Shown here in pieces: positions 8,943 through 18,360 of a stretch of DNA of 32,502 bases; positions within the stretch are counted from its first letter, which is position 1; each line of letters opens with the position of its first letter. Both the position numbers and the translations under genes were made by a program. Below the pieces are notes generated by a model that was not told the origin of the DNA, did not search any database, and saw nothing but the letters and a program-made list of their open reading frames with translations. Source of the stretch: Alphaproteobacteria bacterium RIFCSPHIGHO2_12_FULL_66_14 (lineage in GTDB: Bacteria; Pseudomonadota; Alphaproteobacteria; Reyranellales; Reyranellaceae); NCBI GenBank assembly GCA_001767945.1, contig MEMN01000042.1, positions 34,931-67,432 on the forward strand. The letters run 5' to 3'.

Positions 8943-10168
8943 CGCTTGGGTTCACCTGCGGTTCGGTCGATATTTTCGTCGCGCCGGCGCTTCGCCTCGG
9001 CTTCGACGGCATCGGCAAGGGCGGGGATGTGCGAGGCGATTTCGTAGAAGTCGCTGGCATAGAGAACCAGCAGCGTGGTCGGCCGCGTTGTCGCGACCGT
9101 GGCGCTGCGTGGTTGGCGCTCCAGCAATGCCATCTCGCCGAAGAACGCCCCTTCGCCGAGGTGCACCGTGCCGCCGGTGGGCAGGCGGACCTCGACCTCG
9201 CCGCTGGAGATGAAGAACATCGAGTCGCCGGGATCGCCACGCCGCACGATGATGATGCGGGAGGGATAGTAACGGGTCCGCAGCTTGCCCACGATCTCCG
9301 ACAATGTGACGACCCCGAGCGCGGCGAAGATCGGCACGCGCGCGACCTGCTCCCAAACTTTGAGGTATTCGCGACGCCGCTCTTCCTGGGCGAATCCGGT
9401 CGCCAGCACGCCCGTCATGATGGCGAGTACGGTGATGCCGCTGATCATCAGGATGGAGCCGACCATGCGTCCGCCGGCGGTGAGCGGCACCACGTCGCCG
9501 TAGCCGGTCGTGGTCAGGGTCACGACCGCCCACCACAGGGCGTTGGGCAGGCTGCCGAAGGCCTGGGGCTGGCGCTCGTACTCGAGCAGGTGCGCGGCGG
9601 TCGCGGCGATGACCAGCAGGATGAAGAACAGGATCAGGACGCTGGCGATCGGTGCGCGCTCGTTGGATACGACGCGGGCCAGCGTCCCAAGCGCGGGCGC
9701 GTGCAAGCCGAGTTTCAGGATCCAGAGAACACAGAAGATCGACGCAGCGTCCGAGCCGACGATCCGATAGCCGGCCAGCCATATGACAACCGGCATGGTC
9801 GCCAACAGGCCGATCAGACCGGGCAACGACATTGCCCAATGCAGCCGGGCCATGGCGGTCGAGGTGTCCCCGTAGCGTGGCGCTTCGGGAGCGGTCCACA
9901 GGCGCAGGACGTACTCGATGAAGAACAATATCGCGACGATCCAGATGGCGTAGCGCAGGGCGTTTCGCGTGTCGGCCGGCAGATCCCCGATCGACAGCAG
10001 GATCACGGCAAACAGGCCGATGCCGAGCACGATCAGGTGCAGCGCCCGCCATCGGCGCCCGGCGTCGCTGGGTTCGGTGAAATGCAGCAGCGCATGAATG
10101 CGCGCGCGGAGGCTGGAGCCCGTGGCCGTCACGGAGCGACCATAGGCGCCCTGGCGTGCGAATTGCAA
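8939..10168 (-). CDS. Cyclic nucleotide-gated potassium channel (ion transport domain plus cNMP-binding domain)
   Basis: Multiple TMs, pore TLTTTGYGDVVPLT, C-terminal cNMP-binding domain (GEGAFFGEMALLERQPRSATVATT); 4-bp overlap with downstream flavoprotein. Confidence 0.9.
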   Translation of the reverse strand: MQFARQGAYGRSVTATGSSLRARIHALLHFTEPSDAGRRWRALHLIVLGIGLFAVILLSIGDLPADTRNALRYAIWIVAILFFIEYVLRLWTAPEAPRYGDTSTAMARLHWAMSLPGLIGLLATMPVVIWLAGYRIVGSDAASIFCVLWILKLGLHAPALGTLARVVSNERAPIASVLILFFILLVIAATAAHLLEYERQPQAFGSLPNALWWAVVTLTTTGYGDVVPLTAGGRMVGSILMISGITVLAIMTGVLATGFAQEERRREYLKVWEQVARVPIFAALGVVTLSEIVGKLRTRYYPSRIIIVRRGDPGDSMFFISSGEVEVRLPTGGTVHLGEGAFFGEMALLERQPRSATVATTRPTTLLVLYASDFYEIASHIPALADAVEAEAKRRRDENIDRTAGEPKR

Positions 10169-10241
10169 CGCGAGGGAGGCCGGTTTACGGTCGCGCCCGC
10201 GTCATGGGACGGCGTTCCGGGAACAGGGGTTTGGAGCAGCG

Positions 10242-12320
10242 GTGGTCAAGGATTTGCGCATTGCCGTCGACATCGGCGGCACGTTTACGGATGTGGTGTT
10301 GGAGGAAAGCGGGCGGCGGCTGACGCGCAAGCTGCTGACGACGCCGCAGCGGCCGGAAGAGGCGGTTCTCGAGGGCGTACGCCTCATTTTGCGCGATGCC
10401 GGAAGAAGCTTCGGCGACGTCGAGGTCTTTGTGCACGGCACGACACTGGCGACCAACGCTGTGATTGAACGCCGCGGCGCCCGCACGGCCTTGATCGCCA
10501 CGAACGGGTTTCGTGACGTTCTCGATATCGCCAACGAGAGCCGCTACGACCAGTACGACCTCACTATCGAGAAGCCGCGGCCATTGGTGCCGCGCGCGTT
10601 GCGCTTCACCGTCCCCGAACGCATGGACGTGCACGGCAAGGTGCGGCTGGCGCTCGATGAGGCCGCCGTGCGGGCGGTGGCGGCTGAGCTCGGCCGCCAG
10701 CGTATCGAGAGCGTGGCCATCGCGTTCATACACGCCTACGTCAACCCGGCCCATGAGCGGCGCACGCGCGAGATCCTCGCAGCCGAGCTGCCCCACCTCA
10801 GGGTGACGCTTTCCAGCGAGGTCTGCCCCGAGGTGCGGGAATACGAACGCACCTCGACGGCGGTGGCCAACGCCTACGTGCAGCCCCTCATGGATTCCTA
10901 TCTTGAACGGATGCAGGCGGCGCTTGCTGCCGAGAAGTTCACGGGCACGATCTACCTCGTCACTTCCGGCGGCGGCCTCACTGCCATCGAGACGGCGCGG
11001 CGCTTTCCCGTGCGCCTGATCGAATCGGGGCCCGCAGGCGGTGCGATTTTTGCGGCGCAGGTGGCGGCCCGCGCCGGCGAAAGGCGTGCGCTCAGCTACG
11101 ACATGGGGGGCACGACGGCGAAGATCTGCCTGATCGACGATTTCACGCCGCACACTGCGCGGCTGTTCGAGGTCGACCGGGCTGCCCGCTTCCTCAAGGG
11201 ATCGGGCCTGCCGGTACGTATCCCCGTGATCGAGATGGTCGAGATCGGGGCAGGCGGCGGCTCGATCGCGCGGCTGGACGCATTGAAGCGCGTGACAGTG
11301 GGGCCAGAGAGCGCCGGCGCCGAGCCGGGGCCTGCTTGCTATGGCCGCGGCGGCCTGCATCCGGCGGTTACCGACGCCAATGTCGTGCTGGGCACGATCG
11401 ACCCCAAGGATTTCGCCGGCGGTACGATCGCACTCGATCTCGACGCCGCCAAGGGCGCGCTCGAGCGCGACGTCGCCGCGGGCCTGGGGCTGTCGACCGA
11501 CATGGCAGCCTATGCCGTATACGAGATGGTCTCGGAGAACATGGCGAGCGCCGCCCGCGTCCACGCCGTCGAACGCGGTGCCGTGGTCAATCAGTACAAT
11601 CTGATCGCCTTCGGTGGCGGCGCGCCGCTGCATGCCGCACGGGTCGCCGAGAAGATCGGAGTGCAGCGCGTGATCGTACCGCCCAATGCCGGCGTCGGTT
11701 CGGCCGTTGGCTTCCTGGCGGCACCCGTATCCTTCGAGCTCGTGCGCAGCCGCTACATGCGGCTCGACACCTTCGACGCGGCCTCGGCCTCCGAGCTTCT
11801 CGCCGAGATGAGCGCCGAAGCGACCGCGCTGGTGGCACCGGGCGCCCGCGGCATGAAGACATTCGAGCGCCGTGTCGCCTTCATGCGTTACATTGGCCAA
11901 GGGCATGAAATCCTGGTCGTGCTGCCGCCGCGGCCGCTGGTTGCGAGCGACGCCGAGGCGTTGCGCGCGGCCTACGAGCGCGACTACGCCGCCTTGTTCG
12001 AGCGCCACATTCCCAATGCGGCCATCGAAATCCTGAGCTGGTCGGTCCAGGTCTCGACCGAGACCAGCCTGCCGGCGGTGCAGGGTGCCGCGCCGACCGT
12101 GCCGGCGGCGGTGCCGGTCGGCCGCCGTGCCGTGTTCGACGGCCGCAGCGGCCGGACCACCGATGTACCGGTCTATCGCCGCGATCGGCTGCCTTCCGGT
12201 AGTACATTTTCCGGACCGGCGATCGTGGCCGAGGACGAGACCTCGACCTATATTTCGGCCAGTTTTACCGCGCACATCGACGCCTCCGGCTGTATCGTCA
12301 TGAACCGGCGGGCCGGGTGA
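10242..12320 (+). CDS. hyuA: Hydantoinase/5-oxoprolinase family, subunit A (ATP-dependent, ASKHA fold)
   Basis: DIGGTFTDVVLEE, VHGTTLATNAVIERRGARTALIATNGFRDVLDI, LSYDMGGTTAKICLI, AFGGGAPLHAARVAEKIG. Confidence 0.93.
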   Translation: MVKDLRIAVDIGGTFTDVVLEESGRRLTRKLLTTPQRPEEAVLEGVRLILRDAGRSFGDVEVFVHGTTLATNAVIERRGARTALIATNGFRDVLDIANESRYDQYDLTIEKPRPLVPRALRFTVPERMDVHGKVRLALDEAAVRAVAAELGRQRIESVAIAFIHAYVNPAHERRTREILAAELPHLRVTLSSEVCPEVREYERTSTAVANAYVQPLMDSYLERMQAALAAEKFTGTIYLVTSGGGLTAIETARRFPVRLIESGPAGGAIFAAQVAARAGERRALSYDMGGTTAKICLIDDFTPHTARLFEVDRAARFLKGSGLPVRIPVIEMVEIGAGGGSIARLDALKRVTVGPESAGAEPGPACYGRGGLHPAVTDANVVLGTIDPKDFAGGTIALDLDAAKGALERDVAAGLGLSTDMAAYAVYEMVSENMASAARVHAVERGAVVNQYNLIAFGGGAPLHAARVAEKIGVQRVIVPPNAGVGSAVGFLAAPVSFELVRSRYMRLDTFDAASASELLAEMSAEATALVAPGARGMKTFERRVAFMRYIGQGHEILVVLPPRPLVASDAEALRAAYERDYAALFERHIPNAAIEILSWSVQVSTETSLPAVQGAAPTVPAAVPVGRRAVFDGRSGRTTDVPVYRRDRLPSGSTFSGPAIVAEDETSTYISASFTAHIDASGCIVMNRRAG

Positions 12321-12330
12321 GGAGAGGATC

Positions 12331-14004
12331 ATGAGCCAGTCCAACAGCGTCGGGCTGATCGATCTGCAGATCATGTGGAACCGCCTGATCGCGGTGGTCG
12401 AGGAGCAGGCGCAGACACTGATGCGCACCGCCTTCAGCCCGATCGTGCGCGAGGCGGGCGACCTCTCGGCCGGGATCTTCGACCTCCAGGGCCGCATGCT
12501 GGCCCAGGCCATCACCGGCACGCCAGGCCATGTGAATTCCATGGCCGAGTCGGTGAAGCATTTTCTGCGCTATTTCCCGGTCGACACCATGAAGCCCGGC
12601 GATGCCTACATCACCAACGATCCCTGGATGGGGACCGGCCACCTCAACGACTTCGTCATCACCACGCCCTGCTTCCGCAACGGCAAGCTGGTCGCGCTGT
12701 TCTCCTGCACCAGCCATCTCATGGATATCGGCGGCATCGGCTTCGGCCCGGACGCCACCGACGTGTTCATGGAGGGCCTCTACATCCCGATGCTGAAGCT
12801 GTTCGACCAGGGCAGGGTGAACGAGACCCTGATGGCGATGATCCGTGCCAACACCCGACAGCCGGTCGACACCGAGGGCGATGTTTACTCGCTCGCCGGC
12901 TGCAACGACGTCGGCGCCCGCCGGCTGGTCGAGATGATGGACGAGTTCGGCATCGACACGCTGGATCCGCTCGGCGACCATATCATCGCCCGTTCGCGAG
13001 AGGCGGTGCTTGCCGAGATCGCCAAGCTGCCCAAGGGCACATGGCACAACAGCATGACGGTGGACGGCTACGACGAGCCGGTGACGCTCAAGGCTGCGCT
13101 TACCGTCTCCGATACCGGCATCCACGTCGATTACACCGGCACCACCGGCGTCTCGAAACGCGGCATCAACGTGCCGCACGCCTACACCACGGCCTACACC
13201 GTGTTCGGGCTGGGTTGCGTGGTTGCCACTCACATTCCCAACAATGCGGGCTCACTCGAACCGCTCACCGTGTCGGCGCCCGCCGACGCCATCCTGAACG
13301 CACCCAAGCCCACCGCCGTCGCCTCGCGCCATGTCATTGGCCAGATGTTGCCGGATGTCGTCTTCGGGTGTCTACGCCAGATCATTCCCGATCGCGTACC
13401 GGCCGAAGGCACGTCGTGCCTGTGGAACATCAACGTGCGCGGTCACGTGAAAGGTGGCGAGGGCGGCAACTACGGCTTCGGTATGGCCATCACCTCGAAC
13501 GGCGGCACGGGCGCCCGGCCGGACAAGGATGGTCTCTCGGCAACCGCCTATCCCAGCGGCGTGCGGGGCACGCCGGTCGAGATCGCCGAGACTCAGACGC
13601 CGCTCATCTTCTGGCGCAAGGAATTCCGTCCCGATTCGGGTGGCGCCGGCCGCTCCCGTGGCGGCCTCGGCCAGATCATGGAGATCGAGAGCGGCATCGC
13701 CGAGCCGTTCGACCTGCTCGCGGCCTTCGACCGCATCGACTATCCGGCGCGCGGTCGCGACGGTGGCGGCGACGGCGAGGCGGGTTTCGTGGCGCTCAAG
13801 TCGGGCAAGACACTCAAGGGCAAAGGCTTCCAGCTCATCCCGCCGGGCGACCGCCTCATGGTCATGACACCGGGCGGCGGTGGCATCGGCGCGCCGGCGG
13901 AACGCGGCCGCGCCCAGGTGGCCAACGATCTCGCCGACGAACTCATCTCGTCGGAGACGGCGGAGAAGCTTTACGCGTACAAGCCGCCGCAGGCGGCCGA
14001 GTAG
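12331..14004 (+). CDS. hyuB: Hydantoinase/5-oxoprolinase family, subunit B
   Basis: Typical HyuB sequence (MRTAFSPIVREAGDLSAGIFDLQGRMLAQAITGTPGHVNSM, GDAYITNDPWMGTGHLNDFVI, GGAGRSRGGLGQ); directly follows hyuA. Confidence 0.94.
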   Translation: MSQSNSVGLIDLQIMWNRLIAVVEEQAQTLMRTAFSPIVREAGDLSAGIFDLQGRMLAQAITGTPGHVNSMAESVKHFLRYFPVDTMKPGDAYITNDPWMGTGHLNDFVITTPCFRNGKLVALFSCTSHLMDIGGIGFGPDATDVFMEGLYIPMLKLFDQGRVNETLMAMIRANTRQPVDTEGDVYSLAGCNDVGARRLVEMMDEFGIDTLDPLGDHIIARSREAVLAEIAKLPKGTWHNSMTVDGYDEPVTLKAALTVSDTGIHVDYTGTTGVSKRGINVPHAYTTAYTVFGLGCVVATHIPNNAGSLEPLTVSAPADAILNAPKPTAVASRHVIGQMLPDVVFGCLRQIIPDRVPAEGTSCLWNINVRGHVKGGEGGNYGFGMAITSNGGTGARPDKDGLSATAYPSGVRGTPVEIAETQTPLIFWRKEFRPDSGGAGRSRGGLGQIMEIESGIAEPFDLLAAFDRIDYPARGRDGGGDGEAGFVALKSGKTLKGKGFQLIPPGDRLMVMTPGGGGIGAPAERGRAQVANDLADELISSETAEKLYAYKPPQAAE

Positions 14005-14027
14005 GTTGGGTAGAAATCAACGAGCAA

Positions 14028-15053
14028 ATGGGGGCTTCGATGAAACTGGGACGCAGGACGGCCTTGAAGGCAGGCGTGGGAACGGGTGCGGCGATGATGA
14101 TCGGTGCGCCATCGATGGTGGGTGCGCAGACGCCCGTCAAACTGCCGTTGTCGACGGTGTGGCCGGACGGCAACTTCCATACCGTCAACGCCAAGAAGTT
14201 CGCCGTGGAGGCGAAGAAGGCGACGGGCGGCGCCGTCGATATCGAGGTCAAGTCGGGCGGCCAGCTCGGCTTCAAGGGACCTGAACAGCTCCGTGCGGTG
14301 CGCGACGGCCTGGTGCCGATGGCCGACATCCTCAACATCCAGCAGATCGGCGACGAGCCGATCATGGGCATCGAGGGAATCCCCTTCCTGTGCAGCTCTG
14401 CCGACGACCTCAAGGTCCTGCACAAATATCTCCGGCCCATGTACGAGAAGGTCGCGTTGAAGAACAACCAGACCATCCTCTACATGGTGCCGTGGCCCAC
14501 GCAGTACCTTCACCTCAAGGTTAAGGCCGAGTCGGTCGATGCGCTCAAGGGCATCAAGATCCGTGTGCCCGACAAGAACGCGCAGGAAATGTGCAGTGCG
14601 ATCGGCATGGCGCCGGCGCTGATCCCGTGGGGCGAGACCATCGCCGCCCTGTCGTCCGGTGCGGTCGCCGGCGTGTCGACCTCGGCGGTGTCGGGCGTCG
14701 ACGGCAAGTTCTGGGAGTTCCTGAAGTTCTTCCACGCCACCAACCACGCCTGGTCGTCGCAGATCGTCACGATCAACAACGACACCCTGAAGAAGATCTC
14801 GCCCGCCAATCAGAAGGCGATCATGGACTTGGCCAAGAAGATGGAACCCGACTTCTGGGCGTCGTCGCTGCAGGCCGACAAGGACAGCGGCAAGAGGCTG
14901 ACCGAAGGCGGCATGCAGCTCGTGCCGGTCCCGGCGGCGATGATGGCCGAACTGCAGAAGCGCACCAAGCCGATGATCGCCGAGTACTACAAGCGGGTCC
15001 CGGCGGCCGAGGCGCCCATCAAAGCCTATCTCGCCGAAATGAAGCGCGCGTGA
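14028..15053 (+). CDS. TRAP transporter substrate-binding protein, DctP-like, with Tat-like signal
   Basis: RRTALKAGVG twin-arginine leader ending near GAQ; DctP family motif KGIKIRVPDKNAQEMCSAIG; alternative ATG at 14040; adjacent DctQ and DctM. Confidence 0.9.
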   Translation: MGASMKLGRRTALKAGVGTGAAMMIGAPSMVGAQTPVKLPLSTVWPDGNFHTVNAKKFAVEAKKATGGAVDIEVKSGGQLGFKGPEQLRAVRDGLVPMADILNIQQIGDEPIMGIEGIPFLCSSADDLKVLHKYLRPMYEKVALKNNQTILYMVPWPTQYLHLKVKAESVDALKGIKIRVPDKNAQEMCSAIGMAPALIPWGETIAALSSGAVAGVSTSAVSGVDGKFWEFLKFFHATNHAWSSQIVTINNDTLKKISPANQKAIMDLAKKMEPDFWASSLQADKDSGKRLTEGGMQLVPVPAAMMAELQKRTKPMIAEYYKRVPAAEAPIKAYLAEMKRA

Positions 15054-15634
15054 GCACGACGCCGGCGGGCCCGAACGCAGCGGCCACGGGGCTGCTGCGG
15101 ACGGTCCTCGATGGCATCGACAGACTTGGCCGGCTCGATGGCTGGTTGGGCGCCGCCTGTCTGTTCGCGCTTGCTTGTCTGATGTTGGCCGAGGTCGCCG
15201 TCCGGGCGCTTTCCGATATCTTCCCCTGGGTGCCGGCCGATATTCCGGTTGCCTGGGAGTATGGCTCGTATCTGATGGCCGGCGCTTTCACGTTCGGCGC
15301 CGCCATGACCCTGCGGGCTGGCGGCCATATCCGCGTCACCTTGGTACTGGCGCGCCTGTCGGCTGCTGCGCGTCGTTGGTTTGAAACCGTTCTGGCCGCA
15401 CTGGGTGTCGCCTTCACCGGGTTTCTCGCCTACGCCATGATCCGCTTTACGTGGCAGAGCTTCGACAGCGGCCGGACCTCGATCTCCAGCGACAGCCCGC
15501 TCTGGATTCCACAGGCTTTGGTGACGTTCGGCATCTGTCTGCTGCTCATGCAGTTCATTGCCCGACTGCTGCAGGCGTTGTTCGGCCTGCCGCTCGAGGA
15601 TCTCGGCATGCGCGCCGGCTCGAGCGCCGAATGA
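15050..15634 (+). CDS. TRAP transporter small permease, DctQ-like
   Basis: GTG start at 15050 overlaps the dctP stop; four hydrophobic segments; located between DctP and DctM. Confidence 0.85.
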   Translation: MSTTPAGPNAAATGLLRTVLDGIDRLGRLDGWLGAACLFALACLMLAEVAVRALSDIFPWVPADIPVAWEYGSYLMAGAFTFGAAMTLRAGGHIRVTLVLARLSAAARRWFETVLAALGVAFTGFLAYAMIRFTWQSFDSGRTSISSDSPLWIPQALVTFGICLLLMQFIARLLQALFGLPLEDLGMRAGSSAE

Positions 15635-15660
15635 CTCCGACTTCGGCGCGCTAGGCTGCC

Positions 15661-16965
15661 ATGCTGATTGTCGTTCTCACCCTGTTCGTTGTGCTGTTCG
15701 CCTTCCTGGCGGGTGGCCTGTGGATCGGCTGGACGCTCGCCGCCACCGGCACGGTGTTGCTGGCGATCTTCCGCGACATACCGCTCGACAAGCTGCTGGC
15801 GCAGTACGCCTGGAACATCCTCACGACCCAGGAGCTGCTTGCGCTGCCGCTCTTCATCCTGATGGGCGAGATCCTGTTTCGGACCCGCCTGTCGCAGTCG
15901 CTGTTCCGCGGACTCGCCCCGTGGGCCGCGCTGCTGCCGGGGCGGCTGCTGCACGTCAACGTGATCGGCTGCACGATCTTCGCCGCCATTTCGGGCTCGT
16001 CGGCCGCGACGACCCAGGTGGTCGGCCGCATCTCGATTTCGGAGTTGACGAAGCGAGGTTACTCCCGGGACGTCGCCGTGGGTTCGTTGGCCGGGGCCGG
16101 CACGCTTGGCTTTCTCATTCCGCCGTCCAACATCATGATCATCTATGGCGTGTTGGGCGACGTCTCGATCGCCAAGCTGTTCACTGCGGGCTTCATCCCG
16201 GGGTTCCTGCTGGCAACGAGTTTCATGGTCTGGATCATGGTCCACACCGCGCTGCGCCCGGGATTGGTGCCGCCCGGCGAGCGCCGGATCAAGGTTGCGT
16301 CGGCGGCCGAGTACTTGGCTTCGCTGCGCGAGCTGGGGCCGGCCATTTTTCTCATCCTGTGCGTCCTGGGTTCGATCTACGGCGGTATCGCCACACCCTC
16401 CGAGGCGGCGGCCGTGGGTGTAATGGGCGCCTTCATCGTGTCCGGCCTGCAGCGCGAGCTCAATCCGACGGCGCTCCGCAACATCGCCATCGGGTCGGTG
16501 CAGACCTGTGCGATGATCGCGATGATCGTGCTGGGTGCGTCGATCCTGGGCAGCGCCACGGCGTTTCTCGGAATCCCCGCGGCCGTCGCCGAGTTCGTCG
16601 GCGGCCTGGGACTCTCGCCACTATTGCTGATCGCCGCGTTGATCGCCTTCTACCTGATACTCGGCTGCTTCCTCGACTGATTCAGCATGATCGTCATGAC
16701 CCTGCCTATCGTCATGCCGATCGTGAAGGTGGCGGGCTTCGATCCGCTTTGGTTCGGCATCTTCCTCGTGCTGGTCGTCGAGATGGCGCAGATCACCCCA
16801 CCGGTCGGCTTCAATCTTTTCGTCATTCAGGGATTGACCGAGGACGGGCTGGGCTACATTGCCCGCGTGACGATGCCGTACCTCCTGATCATGGTTACCT
16901 TCACGATGCTTCTGGCAGCCTTTCCCGACATTGCCCTCTGGCTTCCGCGCTACCTCAGCGGCTAG
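15661..16965 (+). pseudogene. TRAP transporter large permease DctM-like, interrupted by an in-frame TGA at 16678..16680
   Basis: 15661..16680 encodes DctM-like TMs up to ...LGCFLD; the same frame continues after TGA with FSMIVMTLPIVMPIVKVAGFDPLWFGIFLVLVVEMAQITPPVGFNLFVIQG, the normal DctM C-terminus, to a stop at 16963..16965. Confidence 0.85.
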
Positions 16966-16995
16966 TCTGCCCTCAAGCGCCGAGGAGAGGGAACG

Positions 16996-18360
16996 ATGGA
17001 TCCGCGTCAGGTCAAGAATGCGGCGGATGCCCGCAAGATCGTCAAGGAACGCGGCCTGACGCACGTCAAGGTGGGCGTCCACGACATCGACGGCGTCCTG
17101 CGCGGCAAATACATCCACATCGACAAATTCCACTCGGCGCTCGAGGGCGGCTTCGGCTTCTGCGACGTGGTACTGGGCTGGGACTCCAACGACCAGCTCT
17201 ACGACAATGTCACCTACACCGGTTGGCACAGCGGCTATCCCGACGCCAACGTCCGCATCCTGTCTGACACCTGCCGCGAGATCGCGACGGAGCCGGGCAA
17301 CCTGATGTTCCTCTGCGAGTTCGTGGCCAAGGCGGAGGAGATCTGTCCGCGCGGCACGCTGCGTCGTGTGCTGGCCCGCGCGGCCAAGCTCGGCTTCGAA
17401 GTCAAGGTGGGCTTCGAGTACGAGTTCTTCGTCTTCGCCGAGACGCCGGAATCGATCCGCGAGAAGGGTTACAAGAACCTGAAGTCGATCTCGCCCGGCT
17501 TCTTCGGCTACTCGGTGCTGCGCAATTCGGTGCTGTCGGACTGGTATCAGGACCTGCTCGCCATGTGCGAGACCATGGATATGAGCATCGAGGGCCTCCA
17601 CACCGAGACCGGCGCCGGCGTGCTCGAAGCGGCGCTGCGCGTCGACGACGCGCTGGCTGCCGCCGACAAGGCCGCGCTGTTCAAGCTCTTCACCAAGGTG
17701 CTGGCGCAGCGGCGTGGCTGGCTCGCCACCTTCATGGCCAAGTGGTCGAAGGACTGGCCGGGGTGCGGCGGCCACATGCACATGTCGCTGTGGAAGAGTG
17801 GCAAGCCGGTCTTCTTCGACGAGAAGGCGCCCCATCGCATGAGCACGACGATGCGCCATTTCGTCGGCGGACAGCGGGCACTGATGCCGGAGACGCTGGC
17901 CATGGTGGCCTCGAACGTGAACTCCTACCGACGGCTCATTCCGGGTTTCTGGGCGCCGACGGACGCGACCTGGGGCGTCGAGAATCGCACCACGGCGTTG
18001 CGGGTCATTCCGGGTTCGGCCAAGTCGACCCGTGTCGAGTACCGGGTCGCGGCGGCTGATGCCAATCCCTACCTGGCGCTGGCCGCTGCGGTCGGCGCGG
18101 GCCTGTGGGGCATCGAGAACAAGATCGATCCGGGTGAGCCGATCAAAGGCAACTCCTACGCGGCCAAGCATCCGGTGAAGTCGCAATTGCCGCGCACGCT
18201 GATGGAGGCGGCCGGGCGGCTCAAGGGCTCCAAGCCGGCACGCGACCTGTTCGGCGACGCCTTCGTCGATCATTATTCCGCAACGCGTGAGTGGGAAGAG
18301 CGGGAGTTCCGCAAGGCCATTACGGACTGGGAACTCGAGCGCTACATGGAAATCATCTGA
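16996..18360 (+). CDS. Glutamine synthetase-like protein (possible gamma-glutamyl-amine/methylamide ligase)
   Basis: 454 aa; GS catalytic-domain features (HTETGAGVLEAAL, GCGGHMHMSLW, NSYRRLIPGFWAP, ENRTTALRVIPG, RVEYRVAAADANPYLALAA). Confidence 0.9.
   Translation: MDPRQVKNAADARKIVKERGLTHVKVGVHDIDGVLRGKYIHIDKFHSALEGGFGFCDVVLGWDSNDQLYDNVTYTGWHSGYPDANVRILSDTCREIATEPGNLMFLCEFVAKAEEICPRGTLRRVLARAAKLGFEVKVGFEYEFFVFAETPESIREKGYKNLKSISPGFFGYSVLRNSVLSDWYQDLLAMCETMDMSIEGLHTETGAGVLEAALRVDDALAAADKAALFKLFTKVLAQRRGWLATFMAKWSKDWPGCGGHMHMSLWKSGKPVFFDEKAPHRMSTTMRHFVGGQRALMPETLAMVASNVNSYRRLIPGFWAPTDATWGVENRTTALRVIPGSAKSTRVEYRVAAADANPYLALAAAVGAGLWGIENKIDPGEPIKGNSYAAKHPVKSQLPRTLMEAAGRLKGSKPARDLFGDAFVDHYSATREWEEREFRKAITDWELERYMEII

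Noticed and set aside
10185-12542. 785-aa minus-strand ORF and similar antisense frames under hyuA/hyuB
   Set aside because: hyuA and hyuB are strongly supported on +; antisense product lacks domains.
12375-14027. 5' half of the 892-aa plus-strand ORF (12375..15053)
   Set aside because: Out-of-frame reading of hyuB; only the part from about 14028 (DctP) is real.
16678-16680. Selenocysteine or genome-wide UGA recoding to explain the dctM TGA
   Set aside because: The position aligns with a small residue rather than Cys, no obvious Sec context was identified, and TGA is a normal terminator in several neighbouring genes.
15558-17267. 569-aa plus-strand ORF
   Set aside because: Out-of-frame reading through dctM and the GS-like gene; Arg-rich without domains.
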